Assembly (NCBI GenBank): GCA_903913865.1
Contig: CAIWMU010000199.1
Span: 1-64,000 of the forward strand
DNA length: 64,000 bases
DNA from: an uncultured Verrucomicrobia subdivision 3 bacterium
GTDB taxonomy: Bacteria > Verrucomicrobiota > Verrucomicrobiia > Limisphaerales > UBA8199
Reading direction: 5' to 3'
The notes under the pieces are model-generated. The model made no database searches, had not been told where the DNA came from, and worked only from the letters and a program-made list of their open reading frames with translations. The position numbers were made by a program, and so were the translations under genes. Positions 53,434 to 62,902 of the stretch are shown here, in pieces. Position 1 is the stretch's first letter. Each line of letters starts with the position of its first letter.

Positions 53434-53622
53434 ATGGGCGTTCCTAAGAGAAAACCGTCAAAGAGTCGTCAGCGTATGCGTCGCGCATACAATAGCGTGC
53501 TCAAGCTTCCGCAATTGGGCAAATGCCCTCAATGCGATGTCCCCTACGTCCCCCATCGGGTGTGTCCCGCTTGTGGGTTTTATCGGGGTCGTCAAGTGAT
53601 CACGGTGGCCGTGGGTGCCTGA
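53434..53622 (+). CDS. rpmF: 50S ribosomal protein L32
   Basis: 62 aa including the standard N-terminus MGVPKRKPSKSRQRMRRA. A zinc ribbon is formed by Cys31-x2-Cys34 and Cys44-x2-Cys47 (KCPQCDVPYVPHRVCPACG). Lies 16 bases after yceD and 40 bases before plsX; this order is conserved across bacteria, coupling ribosome and lipid synthesis. Confidence 0.98.
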   Translation: MGVPKRKPSKSRQRMRRAYNSVLKLPQLGKCPQCDVPYVPHRVCPACGFYRGRQVITVAVGA

Positions 53623-53662
53623 TTTGGGCCCCCTGGAGCCGGCGAAGCCCGGCAGTGGTGTT

Positions 53663-54706
53663 ATGCGAATCGCAGTCGATGTCATGGGAGGCGACCACGG
53701 CTGCGGGGTCGTCATTCAGGGAGCCATAAACGCTCTCAAGAACGATTCCAAGATTTCGACAATCTATCTTGTAGGGCCTGAGCCTGAGATAAAGGCTGCA
53801 TTGGCAGGCAGGGAGTCTGATCCCCGCCTTCAGATAACTCACGCGAGCGAGTTCCTCACCATGGAGGACAAACCGGTCGCTGCGGTTCGCAAGAAAAAAG
53901 ATTGCTCAATCCTCAGGGCTGTTGAGTTGGTGAAGGATGGCAAAGCTGACGCCGTTGTTTCCGTTGGGAACACCGGTGGAATTTTTGCTGCCGCCACCTT
54001 TAAGATGGGACGCCTTCCGGGTGTTGATCGTGGCTGCATTGCCACTGTCATACCCACTCCGGACAACGAATTTGTTCTGCTCGACTCCGGAGCCAATATC
54101 GATTGCACTCCCTTGAATCTGGCCCAATACGCTGTGATGGGCAGCGTTTATTCCCGTGAGATTCTAGGCTACTCCAAGCCAAGGGTGGGGGTGTTATCCA
54201 TTGGGAGGGAGGAAACCAAAGGAACAGCTCTTACGCTGGAGGTCCTGAGGCTCTGCAAGCTCTTGAACCTGAATTTTATCGGCAATATCGAGGGGCACGA
54301 CCTGTTTCATAATGAGGTGGATGTTGTCATCTGCGATGGATTTGTCGGCAACATTGTTCTCAAGACTTGCGAGAGTCTGGCCATGTCGATGTTCAGGTAT
54401 TTGAAGAGAGAACTGACATCCACCGTAATCCGAAAAATCGGGGCAAAGCTTTCACAGGGAGCCTTTCGAACCATTCGTAACCGGATGGATCCTGATGTAT
54501 ACGGCGGTGCGCCGCTCCTTGGTTTTAACGGGGCCATCATGAAGGCCCACGGTTCCGCCCGTGAAAAAGCCATAACCAGTGCCATCGGTGTGATCGCCAA
54601 GAACGTCAACCATCGCGTTAACGAGATCATGATCTCCGAGATCGCCGATGCCAATCGTCGATTGGATGCCGCCTCCGCAGTGAATTTGTCCACCAACCCA
54701 GCATGA
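53663..54706 (+). CDS. plsX: Phosphate acyltransferase PlsX
   Basis: 347 aa. Converts acyl-ACP to acyl-phosphate, which PlsY uses for the first acylation of glycerol-3-phosphate. The N-terminus is MRIAVDVMGGDHG. Other family blocks are VVSVGNTGGIFAAATFKMGRLPGVDR, LLDSGANIDC and VVICDGFVGNIVLKTCE. I start at ATG 53663, at MRIAVDV; a frame opening at 53615 would overlap rpmF. It overlaps fabH by 4 bases (ATGA). Confidence 0.97.
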   Translation: MRIAVDVMGGDHGCGVVIQGAINALKNDSKISTIYLVGPEPEIKAALAGRESDPRLQITHASEFLTMEDKPVAAVRKKKDCSILRAVELVKDGKADAVVSVGNTGGIFAAATFKMGRLPGVDRGCIATVIPTPDNEFVLLDSGANIDCTPLNLAQYAVMGSVYSREILGYSKPRVGVLSIGREETKGTALTLEVLRLCKLLNLNFIGNIEGHDLFHNEVDVVICDGFVGNIVLKTCESLAMSMFRYLKRELTSTVIRKIGAKLSQGAFRTIRNRMDPDVYGGAPLLGFNGAIMKAHGSAREKAITSAIGVIAKNVNHRVNEIMISEIADANRRLDAASAVNLSTNPA

Positions 54707-55740
54707 CCCAGACACTCAAGCCCTCTTTTCGCAATCCCAGAGCCCGCCACGACTTTCTCGGCCGAACCTGCTCCATCACCGGAGTCGGCTCACACGTTCC
54801 GGAAAGGATTCTTACCAATGCTGAGTTGGAAAAAATGGTCAGCACGACGGATGAGTGGATCACCTCCCGAACCGGGATCAAGGAGCGGCACATCGCCGCT
54901 GCTGACGAGTTTACCTCTGATCTGGGAGCCAAGGCCGCGGTCAAGGCCATGAAGCAGGCCGGGGTCACCCCCGACCAGATTGATCTGATTATCGTCGCAA
55001 CCATCACTCCGGACATGCCTTTCCCCTCCACGGCTTGCCTGGTGCAGAGGAAGATTGGAGCCGTCCGTGCTGCGGCGTTTGATGTTGAGGCGGCATGTTC
55101 GGGTTTTATCTACGCGTTGGAGATCGGCCAGCAGTTTATCATGTCCCGCACCTATGACACGGTGCTGGTGATTGGCGCGGAGAAGCTTTCGTCGATAGTG
55201 GATTGGGAGGACCGCAACACCTGTGTTCTTTTTGGGGACGGGGCGGGTGCAGCCATCCTGCAGAATCGACCCAGCTCGCACGGGCTGCTCACGGTCGTGA
55301 TGGGTGCTGATGGATCCAAATCCGACTTGTTGTTCATGCCTGGCGGTGGGAGCAAATGCCCGGCCACGCAGCAATCAGTGGCATCAAGGTTGCACTACCT
55401 GCGCATGGAGGGGAAGGAAACCTTCAAGAACGCCGTCCAGGCGATGTGCACCGCAGCCAATGAAGCGTTGCGGCGGTGTGAGATCGATATCACCCGCATC
55501 AAGTGCATCATCCCCCATCAGGCAAATCGCCGGATCATTGATGCCGTTGCCGATCGGCTCGGAGCGACACCTGAACAGTGTTTTGTGAATTTGGAGAGTT
55601 TTGGCAACACATCGGCCGCATCGGTTGCCATCGCTCTTGATCAGGCCACGACGTGCGGCAGGATCCAGCGTGGGGACCTTGTTCTGCTGGTTGTCTTCGG
55701 TGCAGGACTGACTTGGGGTGCGGCTGTCATCGAGTGGTGA
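54703..55740 (+). CDS. fabH: 3-oxoacyl-ACP synthase III
   Basis: 345 aa. Starts fatty acid elongation by condensing acetyl-CoA with malonyl-ACP. The Cys-His-Asn triad is Cys132 (VEAACSGF), His272 (IPHQANRRI) and Asn302 (ESFGNTSAAS). The C-terminal LLVVFGAGLTWGAAVIEW is the family end. About 17 residues precede the usual start of the fold (CSITGVGSHVPERILTN); they are probably real because the ATG overlaps the plsX stop. Confidence 0.97.
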   Translation: MTQTLKPSFRNPRARHDFLGRTCSITGVGSHVPERILTNAELEKMVSTTDEWITSRTGIKERHIAAADEFTSDLGAKAAVKAMKQAGVTPDQIDLIIVATITPDMPFPSTACLVQRKIGAVRAAAFDVEAACSGFIYALEIGQQFIMSRTYDTVLVIGAEKLSSIVDWEDRNTCVLFGDGAGAAILQNRPSSHGLLTVVMGADGSKSDLLFMPGGGSKCPATQQSVASRLHYLRMEGKETFKNAVQAMCTAANEALRRCEIDITRIKCIIPHQANRRIIDAVADRLGATPEQCFVNLESFGNTSAASVAIALDQATTCGRIQRGDLVLLVVFGAGLTWGAAVIEW

Positions 55741-55780
55741 ATTGACGGTCGCCGTTCTTGTGCTAGCGTTCATTGGTTAT

Positions 55781-56077
55781 ATGAGCGCGAAACGACCCCA
55801 CCACCCGCATTTTCCGGCGGCCAATACGCCGGTGTCCAAAGCAGCGCAGATCCAGTTGACTGTCTCCATGAACGCTGTGGTGCTAAGGCCAGGAGGGATC
55901 GAATTTCGAAGCATCACCCGTTTTTCTCCCTGGACAGAGATGTCGATGGATCTGGAGGGGAACCGAGGAACCGACCGCGTTCATTGCAATGGAGTGGTTG
56001 TTTCCTGTACCCGCTCAAAGCACATCGGCTATCGGGTTTCGATGGTATTCACTAGTCTCACACGTAACAAAGGGTAG
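55781..56077 (+). CDS. Small PilZ-like protein, degenerate
   Basis: 98 aa from ATG 55781. The pattern SMNAVVLRPGGIEFRSITRFSPWTEM, then CNGVVVSCTRSKHIGYRVSMVFTSL, fits a short PilZ-type beta barrel. The RxxxR and D/N-x-S-x-x-G motifs that bind cyclic di-GMP are absent, so it may not bind the nucleotide. It follows fabH by 40 bases on the same strand. The identification is from pattern memory and is moderate. Stop is TAG. Confidence 0.6.
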   Translation: MSAKRPHHPHFPAANTPVSKAAQIQLTVSMNAVVLRPGGIEFRSITRFSPWTEMSMDLEGNRGTDRVHCNGVVVSCTRSKHIGYRVSMVFTSLTRNKG

Positions 56078-56162
56078 AAAATTGTACCGAATTCGGTGGC
56101 AGAGGCCGGCAGATGGTCCGTAAGTGGGCGTGGCGGATTTTGAAAACACCACGACCCCACCC

Positions 56163-56204
56163 TTCCCGGTTCAAGAGCTTGAAAGCCTGCAGATCTGCCG
56201 GGAA
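56163..56204. other. Nested inverted repeats between converging genes
   Basis: TTCCCGG (56163-56169) and CCGGGAA (56198-56204) form an outer 7-bp stem, and TTCAAG-AG-CTTGAA (56170-56183) forms an inner 6-bp hairpin. They sit 6 bases before the end of the CotH gene and 86 bases after the PilZ-like gene. No T tract is present, so its use as a shared terminator is only possible. Confidence 0.35.
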
Positions 56205-56209
56205 ACCGT

Positions 56210-59200
56210 TCAAGGTGCAACAGAGGTCTTCAGCCGGTAGCATCTTGCGAGGCCTGCATCGATGGCGTCTGTTATTGTTTTTGCGGTCCCATCCCCAGCG
56301 ATGTTTATCACGATGTTCGTCCACGGACTGGCTCCTGAATTTGTAAGATTTTTTCTTTCTATCGAGTAGGTGCGTCCCACACGGCTGTCGAAGGTGAGCA
56401 AAAACTGGGTTCCGACGATTCTGGCTGAATTAAAATGCGGGTAATCGCCCGCGCTCAGCGGATTGGTTCCAGCGATGTATTCCTGCAGGTTGCTATAGCC
56501 ATCCCCATCTGGATCTGCGGCGGATCCCTGGGTGCCGGTCGGGTCCGTCATGTCGAGCCCGTTTGCCTTTTCCCACTCGTCCGGGAGTCCATCCTGATCA
56601 AAATCGGGGATCACGGCACCCTGATTCATCGCGGTTGGGCTAGGTTGGCCCGCCACCCAATTTGATGGATCGTCCGCGTAGCTCCATGGGCTCATACGGC
56701 CGATGCTCAAGCCCGATTCGACGGCGCTTTCCGGCCATGGTCTCAGGCTCGAATAGTGGACCTCCTCAATAGACACATAGGGGACGAATCCCGGAACCGG
56801 AGAATCTGCCAATTCCGGTTTGTCGGGTGCGAGCAAGCGCAGAGTATCGGATTGGTTGGAGAGTTTCCCTGAGAATGGCCCGAAAAGCACGGTCTTCTGG
56901 GCCAAGGAATAACGGGACAGAAACCAGTTGCGAGCTACCGGATCGAAGGTTGGATCGAAGCTCACCAGAAGCATTCTCGAAAACGGAGCCAATTCCGTCT
57001 CTGGCGGGAAGGTGAAGGAGATGCCCCCTTGAATTTTCCAGGTGTTGGTTGTATGCAACGGATCATAGAGTGGCACCGTATCTCCCGAGAGGTTGCTGAT
57101 CTCGACATATTCCTCAAGGGTGTTGGCGTTCGATCCCAACGGGCGCGGTGCGTACATGATTTCGCTGAAGACTATTGGGCCAACTCTGGGGCTGGCGTTC
57201 GTCGCACCGAGCGTATTTGCACGAGGAGTGACAAAATGTTCAAGACCATCCGAACTGACGTGCCTGGTCAAGGTTACCCCATTGAATTGGGGCCCGTAGT
57301 CGAACCCGTGTCTGTATCCGGTGATATTGGTGCCATCGCCCGAGAAGAGATAAGCCTGGTCTCCGAGGGAACTCAGGGCGAAGCTGCCCGTGGCGCCCGA
57401 ACCAAAGTCAGCGGTGGTGAATACCATGAAGCCGCCCGGGCTGATCTGCCTGCCTGATGGAATCTTGTATTTCCTGGGCTGTCCCGGATTGTCCGATAGA
57501 AACCATCCACCGATATCAGCAACCCCCGGACCGGGGTTGAAGAGTTCCACGCTATCCACCTGGGGGAGGTCGGTATGGGGTAGAATCTCGTTTATAAGCA
57601 CTCCGGGAATGCTTATGGCCAGAGGATCAGGTCCGCCGGGGGACCCTTGCAGGCGTGTGCTGGCACGCCAGGAGGAGGAACTGGAGAGGTCCTGCCCAGG
57701 AGAGCCTTCGTCCCGGAGAACAAGGGAGAAGCCCGGGCCATCCGCAGTGGGTATGAGTCCGCCATCGAAGGAAAAATCCAGAATGGGCTCCTTCAGCGAG
57801 CCCTCGAGGTAGATGTGTTCGCCCGAATTGGCGAGGTTGCGGGAGTATTCCCCGATGATATTGGTGACTCCGGGATAACGGCTGAGGAATGCCGCACGGT
57901 TCCGGACAAGAAGCATATACTGGCCTGGAGCAAGTTGTGTGATGGTGTTGGTGCTTGAGAATGTGTAGTCGATTCCGTTGGTGAAGTGCAACCCGGTGAG
58001 CGGGATTGATGCCGGGCCTGCATTCCTCATTTCGATGAACTCGTAGTCCTCGTCGGCGTAGGATCCACCGGCGGGTGGATGATACATGATCTCGGTGACG
58101 ATCAGACTGGGTTTGGTGGTGATCAGGGTGGCTGTGGTAGCCCCGGACCATGAGCTTGAAATCGGTGGATTGCCCCCGACGGCTCCCCCCGTCAGGTTCC
58201 GGTGTGCCGGGTTGAAATTGCGGGCGAAGAGCCGAACATTTTGGGTGATGGTAAGGCTGGTCGTGCCTGAGTTGGAGAGGGCATAGGGGGCGAGACTTCC
58301 TCCGGGCAGGCGGGGATCCAATCCGTTCAACGTGTAATAGGTAATGGTTCCCGCAAGCGGGCTTGGTGTGGAAAGAGTCACCGTTGAGCCTGTCGGCAAC
58401 GGTCCGTTTGTGGCGCTGATGTTTGGGGCCTTCAGGAAGTTCGTGTCGATGAAGTTCACTCGGTCGCTGATCCACTGTTTTAGGAAGTTGATTTCTCCCT
58501 GATAGGTTCCGGAGAAGTTCCAGGTATAACCGTTTGCGGAGGTGATGCCAGAGCGGGGTGATGTGTAGGACCAGCGTGCTTTTTCCCGCGCCTGTCCCAA
58601 ACGCAACTGCGAGGAGAGGGCATCGATCGTTGTGAACACCGTGTTCGTCGAGAAGGGTCCCCGCCGGAGTTCGGTCCAGCGATCAATCCACGCCTGCCAG
58701 AAATCGGGAGCTGTGAACAGCCTGCTCCACCAGCGGACGCCTAGCAGCGCGGGGTTGCCAAAAAAGTCAGTTCCCTGGTCCCCACCAGCCTGGACCCGCC
58801 AGACTCTGGGATTGAAGCATCGGGTGTCTCCACTGTACGAGGTTCCGAGGCTGCGGTCGAAATCCCACAGGGGCCCCATGGCGATTCTGCCACCCCGGTC
58901 CTTGAAGAAGTAGGCGCTAAGGCGGATGCCATCCACGTTGTAGGAAAAAACGTTCAGGATATGGTGGTCGATCCAGGCAGGTTGATCGATGTAGGGTGCG
59001 TAGCCGGAGACGGGGTTTGTGTAGTTGGGCCCCCAGAGAGCCGTTCCGAACGATGCAAAATAACCCTGGATATATTGTGCCTGAAGTGTCCGTTGGGCAG
59101 TCTCCATCTCCAGCCCGGGAGGGTCCACATAGACGATGCCCCCCTGCATGGCGGCATCGTAAAAGGTGCGCTCGTTACTGTCTGCACGGTCGTTTTTTAA

Positions 59201-61414
59201 GAGGTATCCCCCTGTGACATCAGTGGCATTGGTATGCCAGGGCTCGAGTTTGGCGATATCCACCCGGTTTGGCCCGCGCTTCACCTTTTCCTCGATCGTG
59301 TAGAGCCCGTTGTAATTGCCTCCGTAGGAGGGGATGAATGAGAGGGTTCCCCCTCCTGTGTTGAGAAACAGCTCAGCAAACCGTGTGCGGGATGAATAGC
59401 GTCCGATATTACGCGAGAGTTGGTGCATCAACGGGTTGTGGAGGAAGGATGTGTCGAATCCATCCTCGGCAAAGAGGACCCAGTCAGATTCGGAGGGCAT
59501 ACCAAGGAGTTCCTGTTGATGGTCATCGTTGTATTCATCCCACAGTTCAAGGGCGAAGCTGGCCTGAGGCAGCCCCGCCGTGCTGCTTCCGCGGATGTTG
59601 AATCCCGCGCGTGAAACCAATGTTGGAGGGTTGGTGAAGGATGCCCAGCCATTCACCGGCTCAAATACCATGAAGATTGCGGACTGACTGGTTTCCTGTG
59701 GAACGGATCCTCCTGCAAGATTGTGGAGTAGAAAGATGGGCAGGTCCGAGGCGAACGCTGCTGCAGTTGTGGTGATGCGCACATAGTTCTCCGTCCGGGG
59801 CGGGCCGGGCCACTGACTTGAGGATTTTGGGAAGGCACGTGCCCGCACTTGTGCCGTGTTGTTGAGGAGCAGAGGAGTGGTATAAAGGGGGGATGTCGCC
59901 AAAGGAATGTTTGTGATGGCGAGGCTTCCCGATGGAACATTGGATGTGACGATGACGTAGCGAATGTCGCTGCTGTCACTTGTGGTGAGGGTCAACCAGA
60001 TATCGTTGGTGAACACGCCGCCCGCCAGTGAAAACTGCACTTCCGGGCCGAAGCCGGTGCCCCGGGTGCTGTTGGCTGCTCCGGGGGTGCTGTTTGTGAA
60101 ATACCCGGTGAGGGAGGGATCCAGCCTGTCGCGTCCATAGGACACATCTGTGAACTGTCCGGGATAGGTTGGGGAGAATGCGGATACCACAACGCCGCCG
60201 GCATCCACCAACCCCAGAAATCCGCTCCCCGAGCCAAGCTTGAAGTTGGTGTGAAGTTGCCCGGCGGAATTTGTATCCCGGCCGGAGGCATAAATCACCA
60301 GATAGCTCTTTGCTGGAAGTTGGGTGGTGGGGAATTTCCATTTGCCCAGTTTTGTTGCGTCATCTGTGAGCGCCCACCCGGTCAGGCTGACAGGTGTTGT
60401 GTGGCCATTGTAAATTTCGATCCAATCCGGCGTAGACCCAAGGTTGTCAATGACAGATCCCGGCAGAGAACCGCTGTTGGATGCCATGAACTCGGATATC
60501 ATAACCAGAGGCATGGGAGCGTTGGAACTGCAGGTGTATGTCCAACCTTGACCGGAGAAGCTGTTTGACCGGGCTGTGACATCACGAATGCCGTGGGTGG
60601 GAGCCCAGGTGATTTGGACCACGCCGGTTGAGGTTGCCGGGAAGCCGAAGGTAAACTGGGACGGGCTGAGAACCGTCACGGATGTCGCAGGTTGGCCATT
60701 GAGCCGCAGATCGGACGCGTCCACACCGGACACAGGGGTGTTAAACCCCACTTCAAGGGTGCTGAAAGGCCTTACGATGGTGTTTGATACGGGGTAGGTG
60801 TAGGTTACAAAAGGCCGGTTTGTGTTGGGTGTGTAATATAGGGCCGGGTTGATGACGAAGTCTGAACTGCCGATCACGCTGGAGTTGAAGGCTTGCAGGG
60901 CGAGAATGTTGGTGCCTGGAACAAGAAGGCTGCCTGGATTGGGGATGGTGTTTGTCCACCACGGTATTGGTTCCGCAAGTGCACCCGAGGCTGTGCCATC
61001 GAATGGGATGTTACCTGCCGGCATATTGAAACGCCCCACCTCCACTCCGTTGATCCATGCGATGAATCCATCATCACTAAGGCCTGCAATCTGGAGCGTC
61101 CCTATGTCGTCGGGGTTTGATATGACGAACTGGGACCGAAGGAACAGGCAACTGTAGCCTCCATACATGTCAGGGAGGCTGGTGTTTCCCGTGTAGGCTG
61201 TGCCGCTGGCGGGGTCGCGCTCATAAAAAAAAGCTGCCGTGCCCAATGCCCAGGTCCCATCCGAAAAGTCCATGGTCCTCCACGATGATGGATCCGGGGA
61301 GGATGCTTCCGATATACCCTTGAAGTAGTGCCATGAACTGTCCCTGCCGACCAACACTTCTGCAGGGGATGAGATCGTCATAATGCCTGCAAGCAGGAAC
61401 AACCAGAGCCACAT
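56210..61414 (-). CDS. Giant exported CotH-kinase / lamin-tail protein, 1734 aa
   Basis: A signal peptide (MWLWLFLLAGIMTISSPAEV) heads the protein. A jelly-roll-like stretch with GLSDDGFIAWINGVEVG occupies roughly 20-190. Lamin-tail domains recur: first at about 305-420 (MISEFMASNSGSLPG, PDWIEIYN), then about 1100-1210 (IVTEIMYHPPAGG), 1270-1380 (LINEILPHTDLPQVDS) and 1410-1530 (FSEIMYAPRPLGS). Between them is a CotH-like protein-kinase fold (~575-990) with FNIRGSSTAGLPQASFALE, GNYNGLYTIEEKVKRG and MGPLWDFDRSLG. The C-terminus has DQDGLPDEWE and DPDGDGYSNLQEYIAGTNP, a Ca-binding thrombospondin-3-like motif. CotH enzymes phosphorylate spore-coat proteins in Bacillus; the target here is unknown. 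Confidence 0.85.
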   Translation of the reverse strand: MWLWLFLLAGIMTISSPAEVLVGRDSSWHYFKGISEASSPDPSSWRTMDFSDGTWALGTAAFFYERDPASGTAYTGNTSLPDMYGGYSCLFLRSQFVISNPDDIGTLQIAGLSDDGFIAWINGVEVGRFNMPAGNIPFDGTASGALAEPIPWWTNTIPNPGSLLVPGTNILALQAFNSSVIGSSDFVINPALYYTPNTNRPFVTYTYPVSNTIVRPFSTLEVGFNTPVSGVDASDLRLNGQPATSVTVLSPSQFTFGFPATSTGVVQITWAPTHGIRDVTARSNSFSGQGWTYTCSSNAPMPLVMISEFMASNSGSLPGSVIDNLGSTPDWIEIYNGHTTPVSLTGWALTDDATKLGKWKFPTTQLPAKSYLVIYASGRDTNSAGQLHTNFKLGSGSGFLGLVDAGGVVVSAFSPTYPGQFTDVSYGRDRLDPSLTGYFTNSTPGAANSTRGTGFGPEVQFSLAGGVFTNDIWLTLTTSDSSDIRYVIVTSNVPSGSLAITNIPLATSPLYTTPLLLNNTAQVRARAFPKSSSQWPGPPRTENYVRITTTAAAFASDLPIFLLHNLAGGSVPQETSQSAIFMVFEPVNGWASFTNPPTLVSRAGFNIRGSSTAGLPQASFALELWDEYNDDHQQELLGMPSESDWVLFAEDGFDTSFLHNPLMHQLSRNIGRYSSRTRFAELFLNTGGGTLSFIPSYGGNYNGLYTIEEKVKRGPNRVDIAKLEPWHTNATDVTGGYLLKNDRADSNERTFYDAAMQGGIVYVDPPGLEMETAQRTLQAQYIQGYFASFGTALWGPNYTNPVSGYAPYIDQPAWIDHHILNVFSYNVDGIRLSAYFFKDRGGRIAMGPLWDFDRSLGTSYSGDTRCFNPRVWRVQAGGDQGTDFFGNPALLGVRWWSRLFTAPDFWQAWIDRWTELRRGPFSTNTVFTTIDALSSQLRLGQAREKARWSYTSPRSGITSANGYTWNFSGTYQGEINFLKQWISDRVNFIDTNFLKAPNISATNGPLPTGSTVTLSTPSPLAGTITYYTLNGLDPRLPGGSLAPYALSNSGTTSLTITQNVRLFARNFNPAHRNLTGGAVGGNPPISSSWSGATTATLITTKPSLIVTEIMYHPPAGGSYADEDYEFIEMRNAGPASIPLTGLHFTNGIDYTFSSTNTITQLAPGQYMLLVRNRAAFLSRYPGVTNIIGEYSRNLANSGEHIYLEGSLKEPILDFSFDGGLIPTADGPGFSLVLRDEGSPGQDLSSSSSWRASTRLQGSPGGPDPLAISIPGVLINEILPHTDLPQVDSVELFNPGPGVADIGGWFLSDNPGQPRKYKIPSGRQISPGGFMVFTTADFGSGATGSFALSSLGDQAYLFSGDGTNITGYRHGFDYGPQFNGVTLTRHVSSDGLEHFVTPRANTLGATNASPRVGPIVFSEIMYAPRPLGSNANTLEEYVEISNLSGDTVPLYDPLHTTNTWKIQGGISFTFPPETELAPFSRMLLVSFDPTFDPVARNWFLSRYSLAQKTVLFGPFSGKLSNQSDTLRLLAPDKPELADSPVPGFVPYVSIEEVHYSSLRPWPESAVESGLSIGRMSPWSYADDPSNWVAGQPSPTAMNQGAVIPDFDQDGLPDEWEKANGLDMTDPTGTQGSAADPDGDGYSNLQEYIAGTNPLSAGDYPHFNSARIVGTQFLLTFDSRVGRTYSIERKNLTNSGASPWTNIVINIAGDGTAKTITDAIDAGLARCYRLKTSVAP

Positions 61415-61615
61415 AGTGGTATGAAATTATCAAATTTTCTGGAGACGCACCAGAATTTTCGGACACCTGCAACGCTTGCCCGGGTTGAGTCAAATCAAAG
61501 GGCACCGGGGCGGTGAAATCGACGGTTTTCGAGTGTGCATTTGAATTCCCGTTGGATGCGAACTCCGTGTCTGCTCATAAACGACGCAAACAGAGAGCCC
61601 ATGACCCGAATTTGC

Positions 61616-62794
61616 TCAAAGTTCCCGAAGGATCAGGAGGGCATTTGTCGCTGCCTGCCTGACGGATGGAGAACGATCCTGGAGCAGCCGCTCCAGGTCG
61701 GGGATTGCTGTGGTGCTGCTTTTGCCGATCTGCCCAAGGGCTTTGGCGGCGGCCTCGCGTGAAGCATCACTTTTGTCCTGGAGTTGGCGCTGCAGAGCAG
61801 GCACGGCAACGGCAGCCTTGCCCTGGAGTTGGCCGAGGGATTTGGCTGCGGAGGCCCGCACCCTGCGGTCATCATCCCCGAGCCCTTCGATCAGCCGTGC
61901 GACAGCCGGGGGGTCGATTGCGAGCACATCCCCGAGTGCCTCCAAGGCCTGGCTCCGGACTTCGGCGTCCGGATCTTCTGCCATGTGGAGCAGCGGTTGC
62001 TCTGCGAGGCGTCTGGATACCCGGGCCATGCCCAGTGCCCTCGCTGCGTCGATCCGTGCCCGGATCTGGCCATGCTCGACTTGCTCCAGCAGTGAGTGGG
62101 TCGAGGCTGGCGACATGGATGCCAGGGCCCGGATTACCGCCTCACGCACGGGATCGTTGAGGTCGCCCAGACGTGCCACCAGAGCGGGCACGGCGTTGCT
62201 GCCGGAGGGGCCCATTTGCTCTAAACCGGAGGCTGCCGCCTGCCGGACAGTGGCATCCCTGTGTTGGAGGGCATTCGTCAGCGCAGGAACTCCGGACGCC
62301 CCGAGCCGGGCCAGCGCACCAGCACTTTCCCAGATTGAGGGCGGCTTGCCCGCCTCCAGAATTTTGCCCAGTGCAGGGGCCGCCATTGATGCCGCCGGGC
62401 CGAGCATTCCAAGAGCCCGGGTGGCTCCCATCCGGATTTCGTCGCTCGCGGGGTAGCGTATCCGGCGTAACAGGATCACGCGGATTGGTTGCGGGAGCCA
62501 GTCCGTATGATGCCAGGCCACATTCCGGTAATAGGGATCCCCGGGCTCCAGCATGACCACCAACTCTGGTAATATCCGGACTCCCTGCATCCCGAAAAAA
62601 TTGGTGGCCTCAGCCCGCTGCCGGGGATCGTTTGAGAACATGAGGAGGCACCAGTCCTTCAACGGCTTGCCCTGATAGATTTTCCCCCCGGTCGATGCCG
62701 GCATGAGGAATGCGCCCAATAGTGTGGCCACCACCAGTGTGGCGACTGCAATCCAAAGCTTTTTGCCAGTGATCAACAATGCACTCTCCGCCAT
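61616..62794 (-). CDS. HEAT-repeat protein, membrane-anchored
   Basis: 392 aa from ATG 62794. A hydrophobic segment (~10-31, WIAVATLVVATLLGAFLM) suggests an N-terminal anchor with the rest outside the cytoplasm. From about residue 125 it is a run of HEAT/PBS-lyase-like repeats of about 38 residues with the theme IRMGATRALGMLGP, VRQAAASGLEQMGPSG, ASREAAAKALGQIG. Such scaffolds bind proteins; nothing marks a catalytic site. A longer frame to 62893 lacks support. It lies 108 bases after the sialidase-like gene and about 200 bases before the CotH gene, all on the minus strand. Confidence 0.8.
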   Translation of the reverse strand: MAESALLITGKKLWIAVATLVVATLLGAFLMPASTGGKIYQGKPLKDWCLLMFSNDPRQRAEATNFFGMQGVRILPELVVMLEPGDPYYRNVAWHHTDWLPQPIRVILLRRIRYPASDEIRMGATRALGMLGPAASMAAPALGKILEAGKPPSIWESAGALARLGASGVPALTNALQHRDATVRQAAASGLEQMGPSGSNAVPALVARLGDLNDPVREAVIRALASMSPASTHSLLEQVEHGQIRARIDAARALGMARVSRRLAEQPLLHMAEDPDAEVRSQALEALGDVLAIDPPAVARLIEGLGDDDRRVRASAAKSLGQLQGKAAVAVPALQRQLQDKSDASREAAAKALGQIGKSSTTAIPDLERLLQDRSPSVRQAATNALLILREL

Positions 62795-62902
62795 TCCGGA
62801 AGGGCATTCAACACAAAAGGGCGCTGGCTGTTCCGCTTCAAATGAGCGGAATAGGTGTGAGTGACATTTGGCACGCCGATCTGGCGATGCCACCCCAGCG
62901 GG

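Noticed and set aside
56078-56209. tRNA-like sequence (GGTTCAAG) between the PilZ-like and CotH genes
   Set aside because: No acceptor stem, D-arm or anticodon arm can be folded around it; the bases belong to a nested inverted repeat.
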